Source: JANPPS01 sp965246835 (GTDB lineage Bacteria; Pseudomonadota; Alphaproteobacteria; Acetobacterales; Acetobacteraceae). Taken from it: DNA of 64,000 nt. Below, piece by piece: positions 18,792-26,951 of this stretch; positions within the stretch are counted from its first letter, which is position 1; every line of letters begins with the position of its first letter. The translations under genes were made by a program, and so were the position numbers. The DNA is taken from the NCBI GenBank assembly GCA_965246835.1, contig CBDFFQ010000001.1:682001-746000 (forward strand), in the 5' to 3' direction. The notes beneath the pieces were generated by a model. The model made no database searches, had not been told where the DNA came from, and saw only the letters and a program-made list of their open reading frames with translations.

Positions 18792-19939
18792 GCTGCTGCT
18801 CCTGCGTAGCGATGGGGAACGAAGGGGAGGTCCGCGACCTCCGCCGGCAAGGTCTGGCCGCGCACCAGCAGGCCTAACGGCGTTCCGGTAAGCGCGAGAT
18901 CGCGGCGGATGTAGCCCATGGCAATGGGAGCCTGCAGCGTGGGGGAGAAGCCGCCGGAGGTGACGCCCCCGGCCTCCGTCCCATCCGCCGCGACGGCCCG
19001 CGTCATCGCCCGCGCCGGCGCCCGGCCCGCGGGGCGCAGGCCGACGCGCAGCCGGGTGGGGCCGTTCGCAAGCTGGTCCTGGATCACGGCCGCGCCCGGA
19101 AAACCGCCCTCGGTGCGGCGGCGCTTGCCGATCGCCCAGGCCAGATTGGCCTCCACGGGCGTGGTCAGCTCATCGATGTCGGAGCCATACAGGCACAGCC
19201 CGGCCTCGAGCCGGAGGCTGTCGCGCGCGCCGAGCCCGGCTGGCTGCACGCCGGGCTGGGCGAGCAGCAAATTGGCCAGGTCCTCGGCTGCCTCGGCCTG
19301 GACAGAGATCTCGAACCCGTCCTCGCCGGTATAGCCGGAGCGGCTGATCCAGGCCGGGATGGTGCCGACCGGCGCCTCGGTCACGCCCATAAACGGCAGC
19401 GCCGCGGCCGCCGGGCAGAGCGTGGCCATGATCGCGGCCGACGCCGGGCCTTGCAGCGCCAGCAAGGCGCGGTCAGTGTGATGATCGAGGCCCAGCTCGG
19501 GCGGCAGATGCTGCATGAGGTGCCGGGCATCCACATCCTTGCGACTGGCATTGGCCACGATCACGAACCGCCCGGCGTGGTTGGCGACCATGAGGTCATC
19601 GAGGATGCCCCCGGCCTCGTTGGTCAGCAGGGTATAGCGCTGCTTGCCGGCCGGCAGGGTGGTGAACAGGCCGGGGGTCAGCGACTCCAGGAACGCCGCG
19701 CCACCGGGGCCCCGCAGCGAGAGCTGACCCATGTGGGACACGTCGAACAGGCTGGCGCCGGCGCGGGTATGCAGATGCTCCGCCAACACGCCCGCCGGAT
19801 ACTGCACCGGCATCTCATACCCGGCGAACGGCACCATGCGCGCGCCGAGCCGGCGATGCAGCGCGTCCAGCGGCACCTGTTTCGGCGCGGCCGGCGCCTC
19901 GTCCGGATCGGCCTCGATGTTCAACACGGGTTCGGACAA
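18788..19939 (-). CDS. gcvT: Aminomethyltransferase, glycine cleavage T protein
   Basis: 383 residues. GcvT releases ammonia and transfers the methylene carbon to tetrahydrofolate. Visible family segments are MVPFAGYEMPVQYPAGVLAE, FDVSHMGQLSLRGPGGAAFL, ALLALQGPASAAIM, and the folate-binding GYTGEDGFEISV. The ~20-residue acidic/proline N-terminus (LNIEADPDEAPAAPKQVP) is longer than in many homologues. It is the first gene of the operon; the riboswitch ends about 50 bp upstream of its ATG. Confidence 0.96.
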   Translation of the reverse strand: MSEPVLNIEADPDEAPAAPKQVPLDALHRRLGARMVPFAGYEMPVQYPAGVLAEHLHTRAGASLFDVSHMGQLSLRGPGGAAFLESLTPGLFTTLPAGKQRYTLLTNEAGGILDDLMVANHAGRFVIVANASRKDVDARHLMQHLPPELGLDHHTDRALLALQGPASAAIMATLCPAAAALPFMGVTEAPVGTIPAWISRSGYTGEDGFEISVQAEAAEDLANLLLAQPGVQPAGLGARDSLRLEAGLCLYGSDIDELTTPVEANLAWAIGKRRRTEGGFPGAAVIQDQLANGPTRLRVGLRPAGRAPARAMTRAVAADGTEAGGVTSGGFSPTLQAPIAMGYIRRDLALTGTPLGLLVRGQTLPAEVADLPFVPHRYAGAAA

Positions 19940-19989
19940 GGATCACCCCACACGCCAGGTCGCCCGCTGGCGGATGCCAGCCGGAAGCG

Positions 19990-20185
19990 ACCCCCCTCTG
20001 TCCGGGATACCTGAGAGATTCGGCTGCCCTCCCTTGGCGGCCTTACTCCGTCGGTGCGGTGGCAGCGTGCCACCGGCTTTCCAGAGGTCCTTGTTCCCGC
20101 CGCGGTCCTGGGTGCCTGAGCGTTTCCGGGGGCCGGTTGCGCCTTCGGCGGCCTGCCTGGATCAAGGCAGACGCTCTCCCGCGGG
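19990..20185 (-). promoter_or_regulatory. Tandem glycine riboswitch upstream of gcvTHP
   Basis: Read on the minus strand, the first aptamer (about 20185 to 20078) starts GCGGGAGAGCGUCUGCC. It contains GCCGCCGAAGGCGCAA and GGAAACGCUCAGGCACCC, and closes with GGACCUCUGGAAAG. The second (about 20075 to 19990) has CCGACGGAGUAAGGCCGCC, AAGGGAGGGCAGCCGAA, and UCUCUCAGGUAUCCCGGAC followed by AGAGGGG. These are the conserved blocks of glycine aptamers in the classic two-aptamer order. Glycine binding normally turns expression of the cleavage operon on. The position directly before gcvT fits; the expression platform would lie in the last 50 bp. Confidence 0.93.
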
Positions 20186-20293
20186 GGATGGTCCGAACAC
20201 CCCCGGTATGGCCGAGATGACCCGGCGCTTCAACCCGCAAACCGATGCAACCGCGCCCCGCTCCGCGCTTTGTGTGACGATAGGGAGACAAAC

Positions 20294-20971
20294 ATGCGCG
20301 CAGTGATCTTCGACGTGGACGGCACCCTGATCGACTCGAACGCGCAGCACGCCCAGGCCTGGGCCGACGCGTTCCTGGAATTCGGCCATGACATCCCGGT
20401 CGACGCCATCCGGCGCCAGATCGGCAAGGGCGGGGACCAGTTGCTGCCGGTGTTCCTGTCCGAAGCGACGATCGCAGCCGAGGGCAAGGCGCTGGAAAGC
20501 CGCCGGGGCGAGATCCTGAAGGCGCGCTACTTACCCGGATTGCAGCCCTTCCCGGCGGTGCGCCCGTTGATCGAGCGGCTGCGCGGAGCAGAGATCAAGG
20601 TGGCGCTCGCCTCCTCCGCCAAGCAGGAGGAGCTGGCGCGCTACAAGCAGATCGCCGGCATCGAAGACCTGCTGGATGCCGAGACCTCCTCCGACGACGC
20701 GGAAAGCAGCAAGCCGGAGCCGGATATCTTCCAGGCCGCGCTGCATCGCCTGCCCGGCGTGGAGCCGGCGGAAATCGTGGTGGTCGGGGACACGCCGTAT
20801 GATGCGGAGGCCGCGGGCAAGGCCGGGCTGCGTTGCGTCGGGCTGACCTGCGGCGGTTGGGATGCGGCGGCGTTGCGCCGGGCCGGGTGCGTGGCGGTCT
20901 ACAGGGACCCGGCGGACCTCCTGGCGCAGTTGGACGGATCGCCCCTGCTATCCCACGCCGTCGCGGCATAA
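20294..20971 (+). CDS. HAD family hydrolase (phosphoglycolate phosphatase-like)
   Basis: 225 residues from the ATG at 20294, which has a GGGAGA ribosome-binding site 6-12 bp before it; the frame is open to 20270 without a better start. Motif I is FDVDGTLIDSN with the nucleophile Asp. Motif II is VALASSAKQEELARYK, the Lys motif lies in SSKPEPDIFQAAL, and motif IV is VVVGDTPYDAEAAGKAG. The helical cap between residues ~15 and 85 is the C1 type of sugar and glycolate phosphatases. The substrate is not determined. It is divergent from the gcv riboswitch. Confidence 0.87.
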   Translation: MRAVIFDVDGTLIDSNAQHAQAWADAFLEFGHDIPVDAIRRQIGKGGDQLLPVFLSEATIAAEGKALESRRGEILKARYLPGLQPFPAVRPLIERLRGAEIKVALASSAKQEELARYKQIAGIEDLLDAETSSDDAESSKPEPDIFQAALHRLPGVEPAEIVVVGDTPYDAEAAGKAGLRCVGLTCGGWDAAALRRAGCVAVYRDPADLLAQLDGSPLLSHAVAA

Positions 20972-21010
20972 GGGGCTGCCACGCCGCGGGCGATGAGGTA
21001 GGCTTCCGCC

Positions 21011-21919
21011 ATGGCGCACGACCACCACGACCACCACCACGATCATGCCCCGGCGAGCTTCGGCCGGGCGTTCGCGATCGGCGCCGCGGTCAACGCCGCC
21101 TTCGTGGTGGCGCAGATCGTCTATGGCCTCAGCGCCCACTCCGTCGCGCTGCTGGCAGACGCCGCGCATAATGCTGGGGATGTGCTGGGCCTGCTGATCG
21201 CCTGGGGTGCGGCCGTGATGACGAAGCGGGCTCCCACGGCCCGCCGTACCTATGGCTATGGCCGCAGCTCCATCCTGGCGGCGTTGGCCAACGCGATGGT
21301 GCTGCTGATCGGCTGCGGCGCCATTGCGGTGGAGGCGGTGCAGCGGTTCGGGACACCCACCGCCACCGATGGCGGGACGGTGATGGCGGTGGCGGCGCTC
21401 GGGATCCTGGTCAATGGCGGCACGGCCCTGCTGTTCATGCGCGGCGGCGGTGACCTCAACGTGCGCGGCGCGTTCCTGCATCTGGCCGGGGATGCCGCGG
21501 TGTCGGCCGGCGTCGTCGTGTCCGGCTTGCTGACGATGCGGACCGGCCTGTCCTGGATCGACCCGGTGACCAGCCTGCTGATCGTCGCGCTGATCGCCTG
21601 GAGCACCTGGGGATTGCTGCGCCAGAGCGTGGACCTCGCGATGGACGCGGTGCCGGACGGGATCGACCGGGCGGCGGTGGAGGCGGCGCTGGCGGCGCTG
21701 CCGGGCGTGACAGAGGTGCATGACCTGCATATTTGGGCGCTGAGCACGACGCAGACGGCGTTGACGGCGCATTTGGTCCTCGCAACACCGGACGTGACGT
21801 TGGTGCCGGCAGCATGCGCGATGCTGCACGACCGGTTCGATGTCGACCACGCCACCTTGCAGGTCGAGCAGGCGGAGGCCGCTCACCGCTGTGCGCTCCG
21901 GCCTGCGCACGTGGTTTGA
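21011..21919 (+). CDS. Cation diffusion facilitator (Zn/Co/Cd exporter)
   Basis: 302 residues. CDF proteins export divalent metals from the cytoplasm by proton exchange across the inner membrane. The N-terminus is histidine-rich (HDHHDHHHDHAP). Six transmembrane helices follow, with the metal site HSVALLADAAHNAGDVLGLL in helix 2 and the HLAGDAAVSAGVVVSG repeat of the site in helix 5. The cytoplasmic C-terminal domain (LPGVTEVHDLHIWALST) is the ferredoxin-like regulatory domain. Histidines in place of one Asp in helix 2 and His/Asp in helix 5 favour zinc. It follows the HAD gene by 39 bp. Confidence 0.92.
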   Translation: MAHDHHDHHHDHAPASFGRAFAIGAAVNAAFVVAQIVYGLSAHSVALLADAAHNAGDVLGLLIAWGAAVMTKRAPTARRTYGYGRSSILAALANAMVLLIGCGAIAVEAVQRFGTPTATDGGTVMAVAALGILVNGGTALLFMRGGGDLNVRGAFLHLAGDAAVSAGVVVSGLLTMRTGLSWIDPVTSLLIVALIAWSTWGLLRQSVDLAMDAVPDGIDRAAVEAALAALPGVTEVHDLHIWALSTTQTALTAHLVLATPDVTLVPAACAMLHDRFDVDHATLQVEQAEAAHRCALRPAHVV

Positions 21920-22014
21920 GCGCGCAATGCGCCGCCGCAAAGGCGGGTTTCGCGCCCGCCCCACACAGGACCGTTGAGCAGGTTCAGATCCGCCGCACCA
22001 CGATGGACTGCGTT

Positions 22015-22557
22015 CTAAGTTGGCAGCGGCGCCCACCCATCTGAGACGCTATCCGGACTCCATCGCCACATGCAGCCCTGCCGCGGCGCATCGAAGCGGC
22101 GGTCGATGGTGTGGCCGGTCAGGTGGCACCACAGCAGCGTCCCGGTGCCGCCATGCCCGACCAGGACCGCGTCTTGCGTCATGGCCGTGATCTCGGACCA
22201 GGCCGCAACGACGCGCCTTTGCGCGTCCCGGGCGCGCTCCCAGCCGCGGAACGAGAGGTCGGGATGCGCGAAGAACCGGTCCGCCGCCGCCTGGAACTCC
22301 TCAGGCGGCAGATAGCCCGTGGCGCTGCGGTCGTTTTCATCCAGCCCGGCATGCACCTGCACGCCCAGGCCGAACCGCGCGGCCACGATGCCGGCGGCCT
22401 CGATCGCCTTCGTCTCCGTGCTGGCCCACACGGCGCCGGGGCGGGCCAACCCGGCGGCGAAGCGGCGCATCCGGGCAATGCCGAGCTCTGACAGGTGCCA
22501 GCGCGGGACCGGCACCGCCGGGTCGATCACCACTTCGGGGTGGCTGACGAAGATCAA
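22015..22557 (-). CDS. Histidine phosphatase superfamily protein, atypical N-terminal motif
   Basis: 180 residues, probably starting with TTG at 22557 (MIFVSHPEVVIDPAVPVPRW). It has the layout of the histidine phosphatase family: an early His, SELGIARMRRFAAGL, WASTETKAIEAAGIVAARFG, and a late VLVGHGGTGTLLWCHL with the second catalytic His. The usual RHG triad is SHP here, so the phosphate-binding Arg next to the catalytic His is missing. The second half keeps the GHG motif. The enzyme may use other substrates or be weak. It lies 9 bp after the lipoprotein gene on the same strand, suggesting co-transcription. Confidence 0.8.
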   Translation of the reverse strand: MIFVSHPEVVIDPAVPVPRWHLSELGIARMRRFAAGLARPGAVWASTETKAIEAAGIVAARFGLGVQVHAGLDENDRSATGYLPPEEFQAAADRFFAHPDLSFRGWERARDAQRRVVAAWSEITAMTQDAVLVGHGGTGTLLWCHLTGHTIDRRFDAPRQGCMWRWSPDSVSDGWAPLPT

Positions 22558-22566
22558 TGCTCAGGA

Positions 22567-23103
22567 CTATCGGGCGGGGCGCGCCCGGTTCACCTCGAGC
22601 TCGAGCGGGCTTAGCTGGAAGCCGACCTGGATGCGGTAGGAGGCGGCCGACTTGGTGGGCGTGGTCGGCAGGCGCAGCTCCACCTCGTCCCCAATCAGCT
22701 TCAGCTTGTCCGTGTTGCCCGGGAACTCGGCGCGCAGGGTAAAGACCTGCTTGTCGAGGATGCGCTCCCCGTCCAGCACCGCCACGAAATAGCTGAGCTC
22801 CGCCTGCCGCCCGGGCGCCGCCGGCCCGCGGGTGAGTTCGATCCCGACCGAGACCGTGGTGGCCACGGTGTCCGACCCATCCCGCGTGCAGGAGCCGCCG
22901 AGCCCGGTGATACGGCCCTGCAGCACCAAGTCCGTCAGGTCCCGCCCGGTGCCGCGATAGCGGTTGAGGTCGGCCGCGTCGCGCAGGATGGCGGCGCCGG
23001 GGCATGGCGGGGCGAAGGAATCGTCCGGGCTGGTCCCGCCACCGCACGCCGACACCAGCAGGCCGAGCAGGATTGTTGGGCGGTAGGCGGCAGGTGCACG
23101 CAT
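22567..23103 (-). CDS. Putative lipoprotein of unknown function
   Basis: 178 residues from the ATG at 23103. The first ~20 residues form a lipoprotein signal peptide (APAAYRPTILLGLLVSAC) with the lipobox LVSAC and the cysteine followed by a flexible GGGTSPDDS. The rest looks like a beta-rich periplasmic domain with YFVAVLDGERILDKQVFTL and VELRLPTTPTKSAASYRIQV. I recognise it only as a conserved hypothetical of alphaproteobacteria. The frame extends upstream into the ispH promoter region, but the signal peptide fixes the start. It is divergent from ispH. Confidence 0.8.
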   Translation of the reverse strand: MRAPAAYRPTILLGLLVSACGGGTSPDDSFAPPCPGAAILRDAADLNRYRGTGRDLTDLVLQGRITGLGGSCTRDGSDTVATTVSVGIELTRGPAAPGRQAELSYFVAVLDGERILDKQVFTLRAEFPGNTDKLKLIGDEVELRLPTTPTKSAASYRIQVGFQLSPLELEVNRARPAR

Positions 23104-23216
23104 GACATTCTCCGGCTGCCCCGGGATGTGGGGGTCGCGAAAGGCGGGGTTCGCCCCCAGTTGTAGCGGCATCGGCGCGGCGGCATAGTGCCGTTGGCCC
23201 CAAAGACCTGGACATC

Positions 23217-24185
23217 ATGCCCGACACAAACGTCACCTTGCCCGAGCTGAGAGTGATCCTGGCGGGCCCGCGCGGGTTCTGCGCCGGCGTCGATCGCGCC
23301 ATCCGCGTGGTGGAGGAGGCGCTGCGCCGCTATGGCGCGCCCGTCTATGTCCGGCATGAGATCGTGCATAACCGCACCGTGGTGGAGGCGCTGGAGGCGC
23401 AGGGCGCCGTGTTCGTGGCCGAACTCGATGAGGTGCCGGAGGACGGGCACGTCGTGTTCAGCGCCCATGGCGTGCCGAAATCCGTGCCGGCCGAGGCGGA
23501 GCGGCGGCATTTGCTGTATCTCGACGCGACCTGCCCGCTGGTCAGCAAGGTGCATCGCGAGGCCGAGCGGCATTTCGCCGGCGGTGGCCCGGCCATGCGG
23601 CACATCCTGATGATCGGGCATGCCGGGCACCCCGAGGTGGTCGGCACCATGGGCCAGCTCCCGCCCGGCAGCGTGACGCTCGTGCAGAGCGTGGAGGACG
23701 CCCGCACCGTTCAGCCCATCATGCCGGATCGGCTGGCCTTCATCACGCAGACCACCCTCTCGGTCGATGACACCGCCGAGATCGTGGCGACCTTGCGCGA
23801 CCGGTTCCCGGGGATCGAGGGGCCGAAGCACGAGGATATCTGCTACGCCACCACCAACCGGCAGGCCGCGGTGAAGGCCGTGGCGCCGGAATGCGACCTG
23901 GTGCTGGTCATCGGCAGCCCCAACAGCAGCAACTCGCAACGCCTGCGCGAAGTGGCGGAGCGGGCGGGCGCCACCCGCGCCATCCTGCTGCCTCGCGCCA
24001 ACCAGCTGGATTGGTCGGCGCTCGATGGCGTCGGCACGCTCGGGCTGACGGCCGGGGCCTCGGCGCCCGAGAGCCTGGTGCAGGAGCTGCTGGGATGTTT
24101 GGCGGAACGATACACGCTGCGGATCGAGGAGCGCCGGGTCACGCAAGAAGACGTGGTGTTCAAGCTGCCGGCGCCTTTGCAGTAG
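23217..24185 (+). CDS. ispH: 4-hydroxy-3-methylbut-2-enyl diphosphate reductase
   Basis: 322 residues. IspH makes IPP and DMAPP in the last step of the MEP isoprenoid pathway using a [4Fe-4S] cluster. The three cluster cysteines are in GPRGFCAGVDRAI (C22), LYLDATCPLVSKVH and ICYATTNRQAAV. The substrate-binding histidines are in HEIVHNRTVV and FSAHGVPKSV, and the conserved TQTTLSVDDT and SPNSSNSQRLREVA are present. It is the first of ispH-thrB-rnhA; thrB starts 3 bp after it. Confidence 0.97.
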   Translation: MPDTNVTLPELRVILAGPRGFCAGVDRAIRVVEEALRRYGAPVYVRHEIVHNRTVVEALEAQGAVFVAELDEVPEDGHVVFSAHGVPKSVPAEAERRHLLYLDATCPLVSKVHREAERHFAGGGPAMRHILMIGHAGHPEVVGTMGQLPPGSVTLVQSVEDARTVQPIMPDRLAFITQTTLSVDDTAEIVATLRDRFPGIEGPKHEDICYATTNRQAAVKAVAPECDLVLVIGSPNSSNSQRLREVAERAGATRAILLPRANQLDWSALDGVGTLGLTAGASAPESLVQELLGCLAERYTLRIEERRVTQEDVVFKLPAPLQ

Positions 24186-24188
24186 CGG

Positions 24189-25148
24189 ATGGCGGTCTAT
24201 ACCGAGGTCACGGACGACGCGCTGGCCGCCTTCCTGACCGATTATCCGATCGGCACCGCGGTCGCCTTCCGCGGCATCGCCGAGGGCGTCGAGAACAGCA
24301 ATTACCAGCTGCGCACCACAGGCGGCGACTTCATCCTGACACTCTATGAGAAGCGGGTGGATGCGGCGGAGCTGCCGTGGTTCCTGGGATTGATGGAGCA
24401 CCTCGCCACGCGCGGCATCACCTGCCCGCAACCGGTGCGCGGGCATGACGGCTCGGCCCTGCGGCAACTGGCGGGGCGGCCGGCCTGCGTGACCACGTTC
24501 CTGCCGGGCGTCTGGCCGCGCCGGATCAGGCCGGAGCATTGCGGGCCGCTCGGCGGAGCACTTGCCGCATTGCACCAGGCCGGCGCGGATTTCGCGCCCA
24601 CCCGGCCGAACGGGCTGGGCCCCGCCGCCTGGGCGCCGCTGCTGGCCCGGAGCGGCATCCAGGCGGACACGATCTCCGCCGGGCTGCTGGCCGAGCTGGA
24701 GGCCGCGCTCCACCGCATACTGGCCGGCTGGCCCACCGGCCTGCCGCACGGCCACATCCATGCCGACCTGTTCCCGGACAACGTGTTCTTCCTGGAGGGC
24801 CGGCTGTCGGGCATCATAGATTTCTATTTCGCGGCCACCGACCTGCTGGCCTACGACCTCGCGGTCTGCCTGAACGCCTGGTGCTTCGAGACCGATTTCT
24901 CGTTCAACGCCACCCGCGCCCGCGCTTTCCTCCGCGCCTACGAAGCTGTGCGCCCGCTCGAGCCCCGTGAGCGCGCCGCACTGCCGGTGCTGTGCCAAGG
25001 CGCCGCGCTGCGCTTCCTGCTGACCCGGCTCTACGACTGGCTCAACACGCCTCCCGGCGCCATGGTCGTGCGGAAAGACCCGCTCGACTACCTGCGCCGC
25101 CTCCGCTTCCACCTCACGGTACCCGATGCCAGCGCCTACGGACTCTGA
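24189..25148 (+). CDS. thrB: Homoserine kinase (ThrB, APH-fold type)
   Basis: 319 residues. It phosphorylates homoserine on the threonine pathway. This is the aminoglycoside-phosphotransferase-fold version of alphaproteobacteria, not the GHMP type. AVYTEVTDDALAAFLTDYPI and GVENSNYQLRTTGGDFILTL start the kinase N-lobe; LPHGHIHADLFPDNVFF carries the catalytic Asp; LSGIIDFYFAATDLLAYDLA has the metal-binding Asp. It is tightly linked after ispH and overlaps rnhA by 23 bp, giving the conserved ispH-thrB-rnhA cluster. Confidence 0.94.
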   Translation: MAVYTEVTDDALAAFLTDYPIGTAVAFRGIAEGVENSNYQLRTTGGDFILTLYEKRVDAAELPWFLGLMEHLATRGITCPQPVRGHDGSALRQLAGRPACVTTFLPGVWPRRIRPEHCGPLGGALAALHQAGADFAPTRPNGLGPAAWAPLLARSGIQADTISAGLLAELEAALHRILAGWPTGLPHGHIHADLFPDNVFFLEGRLSGIIDFYFAATDLLAYDLAVCLNAWCFETDFSFNATRARAFLRAYEAVRPLEPRERAALPVLCQGAALRFLLTRLYDWLNTPPGAMVVRKDPLDYLRRLRFHLTVPDASAYGL

Positions 25149-25587
25149 ACCCACCGTCGAGGTATGGACGGATGGCGGCTGCAAGCCCAATCCGGGGCCC
25201 GGCGGCTGGGCGGCCATCCTGCGCTTCGGCACGCGTGAGCGCGAGTTGACCGGGGCCGACGCCGCCACGACCAACAACCGAATGGAGTTGACTGCCGCCG
25301 CCGCCGCGCTGGAGGCGCTGACCCGGCCATGCCGCGTCGTGCTGCATACCGACAGCGAGTACCTCCGCAACGGCATCACCCGCTGGCACACCGGCTGGGT
25401 GCGCCGCAACTGGCGCAACGCCGCGGGCGATCCCGTGGCCAACATGGACCTCTGGCGCCGTATCCTGGACGCCGCGAAGCCCCATGAGATCGAGTGGCGC
25501 TGGGTCCGCGGCCATTCCGGAGACGCCATGAACGAACGCGCGGATGTACTGGCGACGGCTGCACGGGAGCAGGCAAGCGGAATTTGA
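25126..25587 (+). CDS. rnhA: Ribonuclease HI
   Basis: 153 residues, standard length. It cuts the RNA strand of RNA-DNA hybrids. The four catalytic acids are visible: D16 in WTDGGCKPNPGPGGW, the Glu in TNNRMELTAAAAAL, the Asp in LHTDSEYLRNGI and the last Asp in MNERADVLA. RWVRGHSGD supplies the His. The start overlaps the end of thrB by 23 bp. It ends the ispH-thrB-rnhA cluster. Confidence 0.96.
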   Translation: MPAPTDSEPTVEVWTDGGCKPNPGPGGWAAILRFGTRERELTGADAATTNNRMELTAAAAALEALTRPCRVVLHTDSEYLRNGITRWHTGWVRRNWRNAAGDPVANMDLWRRILDAAKPHEIEWRWVRGHSGDAMNERADVLATAAREQASGI

Positions 25588-25662
25588 CGCCCATATCAAT
25601 GATCGCACAAACCGCCACTCCGTGCGATGGTGCGCCTTTACCGGAGCGGAGTGCATAGCATC

Positions 25663-26811
25663 ATGACCGCAGCCCGGGCCCTGGACCTTTCTCCGGACGA
25701 GCTCGCCGTCCGCCTGCAGCAGCAGAGCCTGGTGGCGGATTTCGGCGTAATGGCGCTCAGCGCCGGCACGCTCGACGCCGTCCTGGAGACGGCCTGCGCC
25801 GTCGCGGCGGAGGGGTTGCACACGCGGTTCAGCAAAGTGCTGCGCTACCGGGCCGCCAGCGACGACTTCCTGATCGTGCAGGGTATCGGCTGGCACCCCG
25901 GCGTGGTCGGGCATGCGACGTTGGGAGGTGGGCTCGACAGCCCGGCCGGCTACGCGCTGCATACCGGAGAGCCGACCCGCGCCAACGATCTGGAGAACGA
26001 GGCCCGGTTCAAGGTGCCCCCCGTCCTCGCCGAACATGGCATTCACAGTGCGATCAACGTGCCGGTCCGGGGCGGAAACGGCCAGCATTTCGGCGTGCTG
26101 GAAGTGGACAGCACCAACCGTCACGAATTCGTGGCCGCGGACATGGCGTTCATGCAATCGCTCGGCAACGTGCTGTCCGCCGCCGTCGCCCGGTGCGAGG
26201 CGGAGGAGGCGAAGGACGCGCTGCTCCAGGAAAAAGACCTGTTGATGCAGGAGGTGCACCACCGGGTGAAGAATAGCCTTCAACTGGTGCGCACGCTGTT
26301 GCAATTGCAGGCGCGGTCTGCCGGCGCCGAAACGCGTGAACGGCTGGAGGAGGCGGCGCAGCGGATCATGACCATCGCCGCCGTGCATCAGCGCTTGTAT
26401 GAAGGCGGCTCCGTGGCGGAGGCGGAGGCCGGGGCGTATCTGACCGCCCTGTTCGAGGACATGCGCGCACTGGCGGACGGGGAGGCCGAGAGCCGCCCGA
26501 TCTCGTTGGATTCCGATCCGATTCCGCTCCCGGCAGACCATGTGACGCCGCTCGGTCTGATCGTGTCCGAACTCGTGACGAACTCCCTCAAATACGGCGA
26601 GGGCGCCATCACCGTCCGTCTGAGGCGGCTGGAAATGGCCGTCGAAATCATTGTTGAGGATGAGGGGCCGGGCTTCGGGGAAGCCGCGCTCGGCAAGGGC
26701 CTTGGCATGCGGCTCGTCACCGCGTTGGCGAAGGGTGACGCCGCGCAGGCCGTCACGGTCGATCGCACCGTGGCACATGGCCGGGTCAGGGTGATCTTGA
26801 CGTTGGGTTAG
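25663..26811 (+). CDS. GAF-domain sensor histidine kinase (HisKA_2 family)
   Basis: 382 residues from the ATG at 25663, which has GGAG 11-15 bp upstream; a start at 25627 is possible but lacks one. A GAF domain covers ~30-175 (LDAVLETACAVAAEGL, FLIVQGIGWHPGVVG, and GIHSAINVPVRGG). The dimerisation helix follows with EVHHRVKNSLQLVRTLLQLQ, His199/His200 being the phosphorylation region. The ATP-binding part has LGLIVSELVTNSLKYGEGA (N box) and VEDEGPGFGEAALGKGLGMR (G boxes). It is soluble, with no membrane segment. The partner response regulator is not in the window. In alphaproteobacteria such kinases often act in light or general stress signalling. Confidence 0.9.
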   Translation: MTAARALDLSPDELAVRLQQQSLVADFGVMALSAGTLDAVLETACAVAAEGLHTRFSKVLRYRAASDDFLIVQGIGWHPGVVGHATLGGGLDSPAGYALHTGEPTRANDLENEARFKVPPVLAEHGIHSAINVPVRGGNGQHFGVLEVDSTNRHEFVAADMAFMQSLGNVLSAAVARCEAEEAKDALLQEKDLLMQEVHHRVKNSLQLVRTLLQLQARSAGAETRERLEEAAQRIMTIAAVHQRLYEGGSVAEAEAGAYLTALFEDMRALADGEAESRPISLDSDPIPLPADHVTPLGLIVSELVTNSLKYGEGAITVRLRRLEMAVEIIVEDEGPGFGEAALGKGLGMRLVTALAKGDAAQAVTVDRTVAHGRVRVILTLG

Positions 26812-26840
26812 GCCCGCCCGTTCGTGCCGGGCTTGGTGCC

Positions 26841-26940
26841 CTTCGACAAGCTCAGGGCGAGCGGGCTTCGACAAGCTCAGGGCGAGCGGGCTTCGACAAG
26901 CTCAGGGCGTGCGGGCTTCGGCAAGCTCAGGGCGAGCGGG
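26841..26940. repeat. Tandem array of four 25-bp repeats
   Basis: Units begin at 26841, 26866, 26891 and 26916. Each reads CTTCGACAAGCTCAGGGC plus GAGCGGG, with single changes in the third (GTGCGGG) and fourth (TTCGGCAAG). The core CTTCGACAAGCTCAGG is the same as in the array at 53042-53460. It lies between convergent genes. Confidence 0.95.
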
Positions 26941-26951
26941 CTTTCGACGGA

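Noticed and set aside
22935..25529. 864-residue open frame opposite ispH, thrB and rnhA
   Set aside because: Antisense shadow of three clearly recognised genes.
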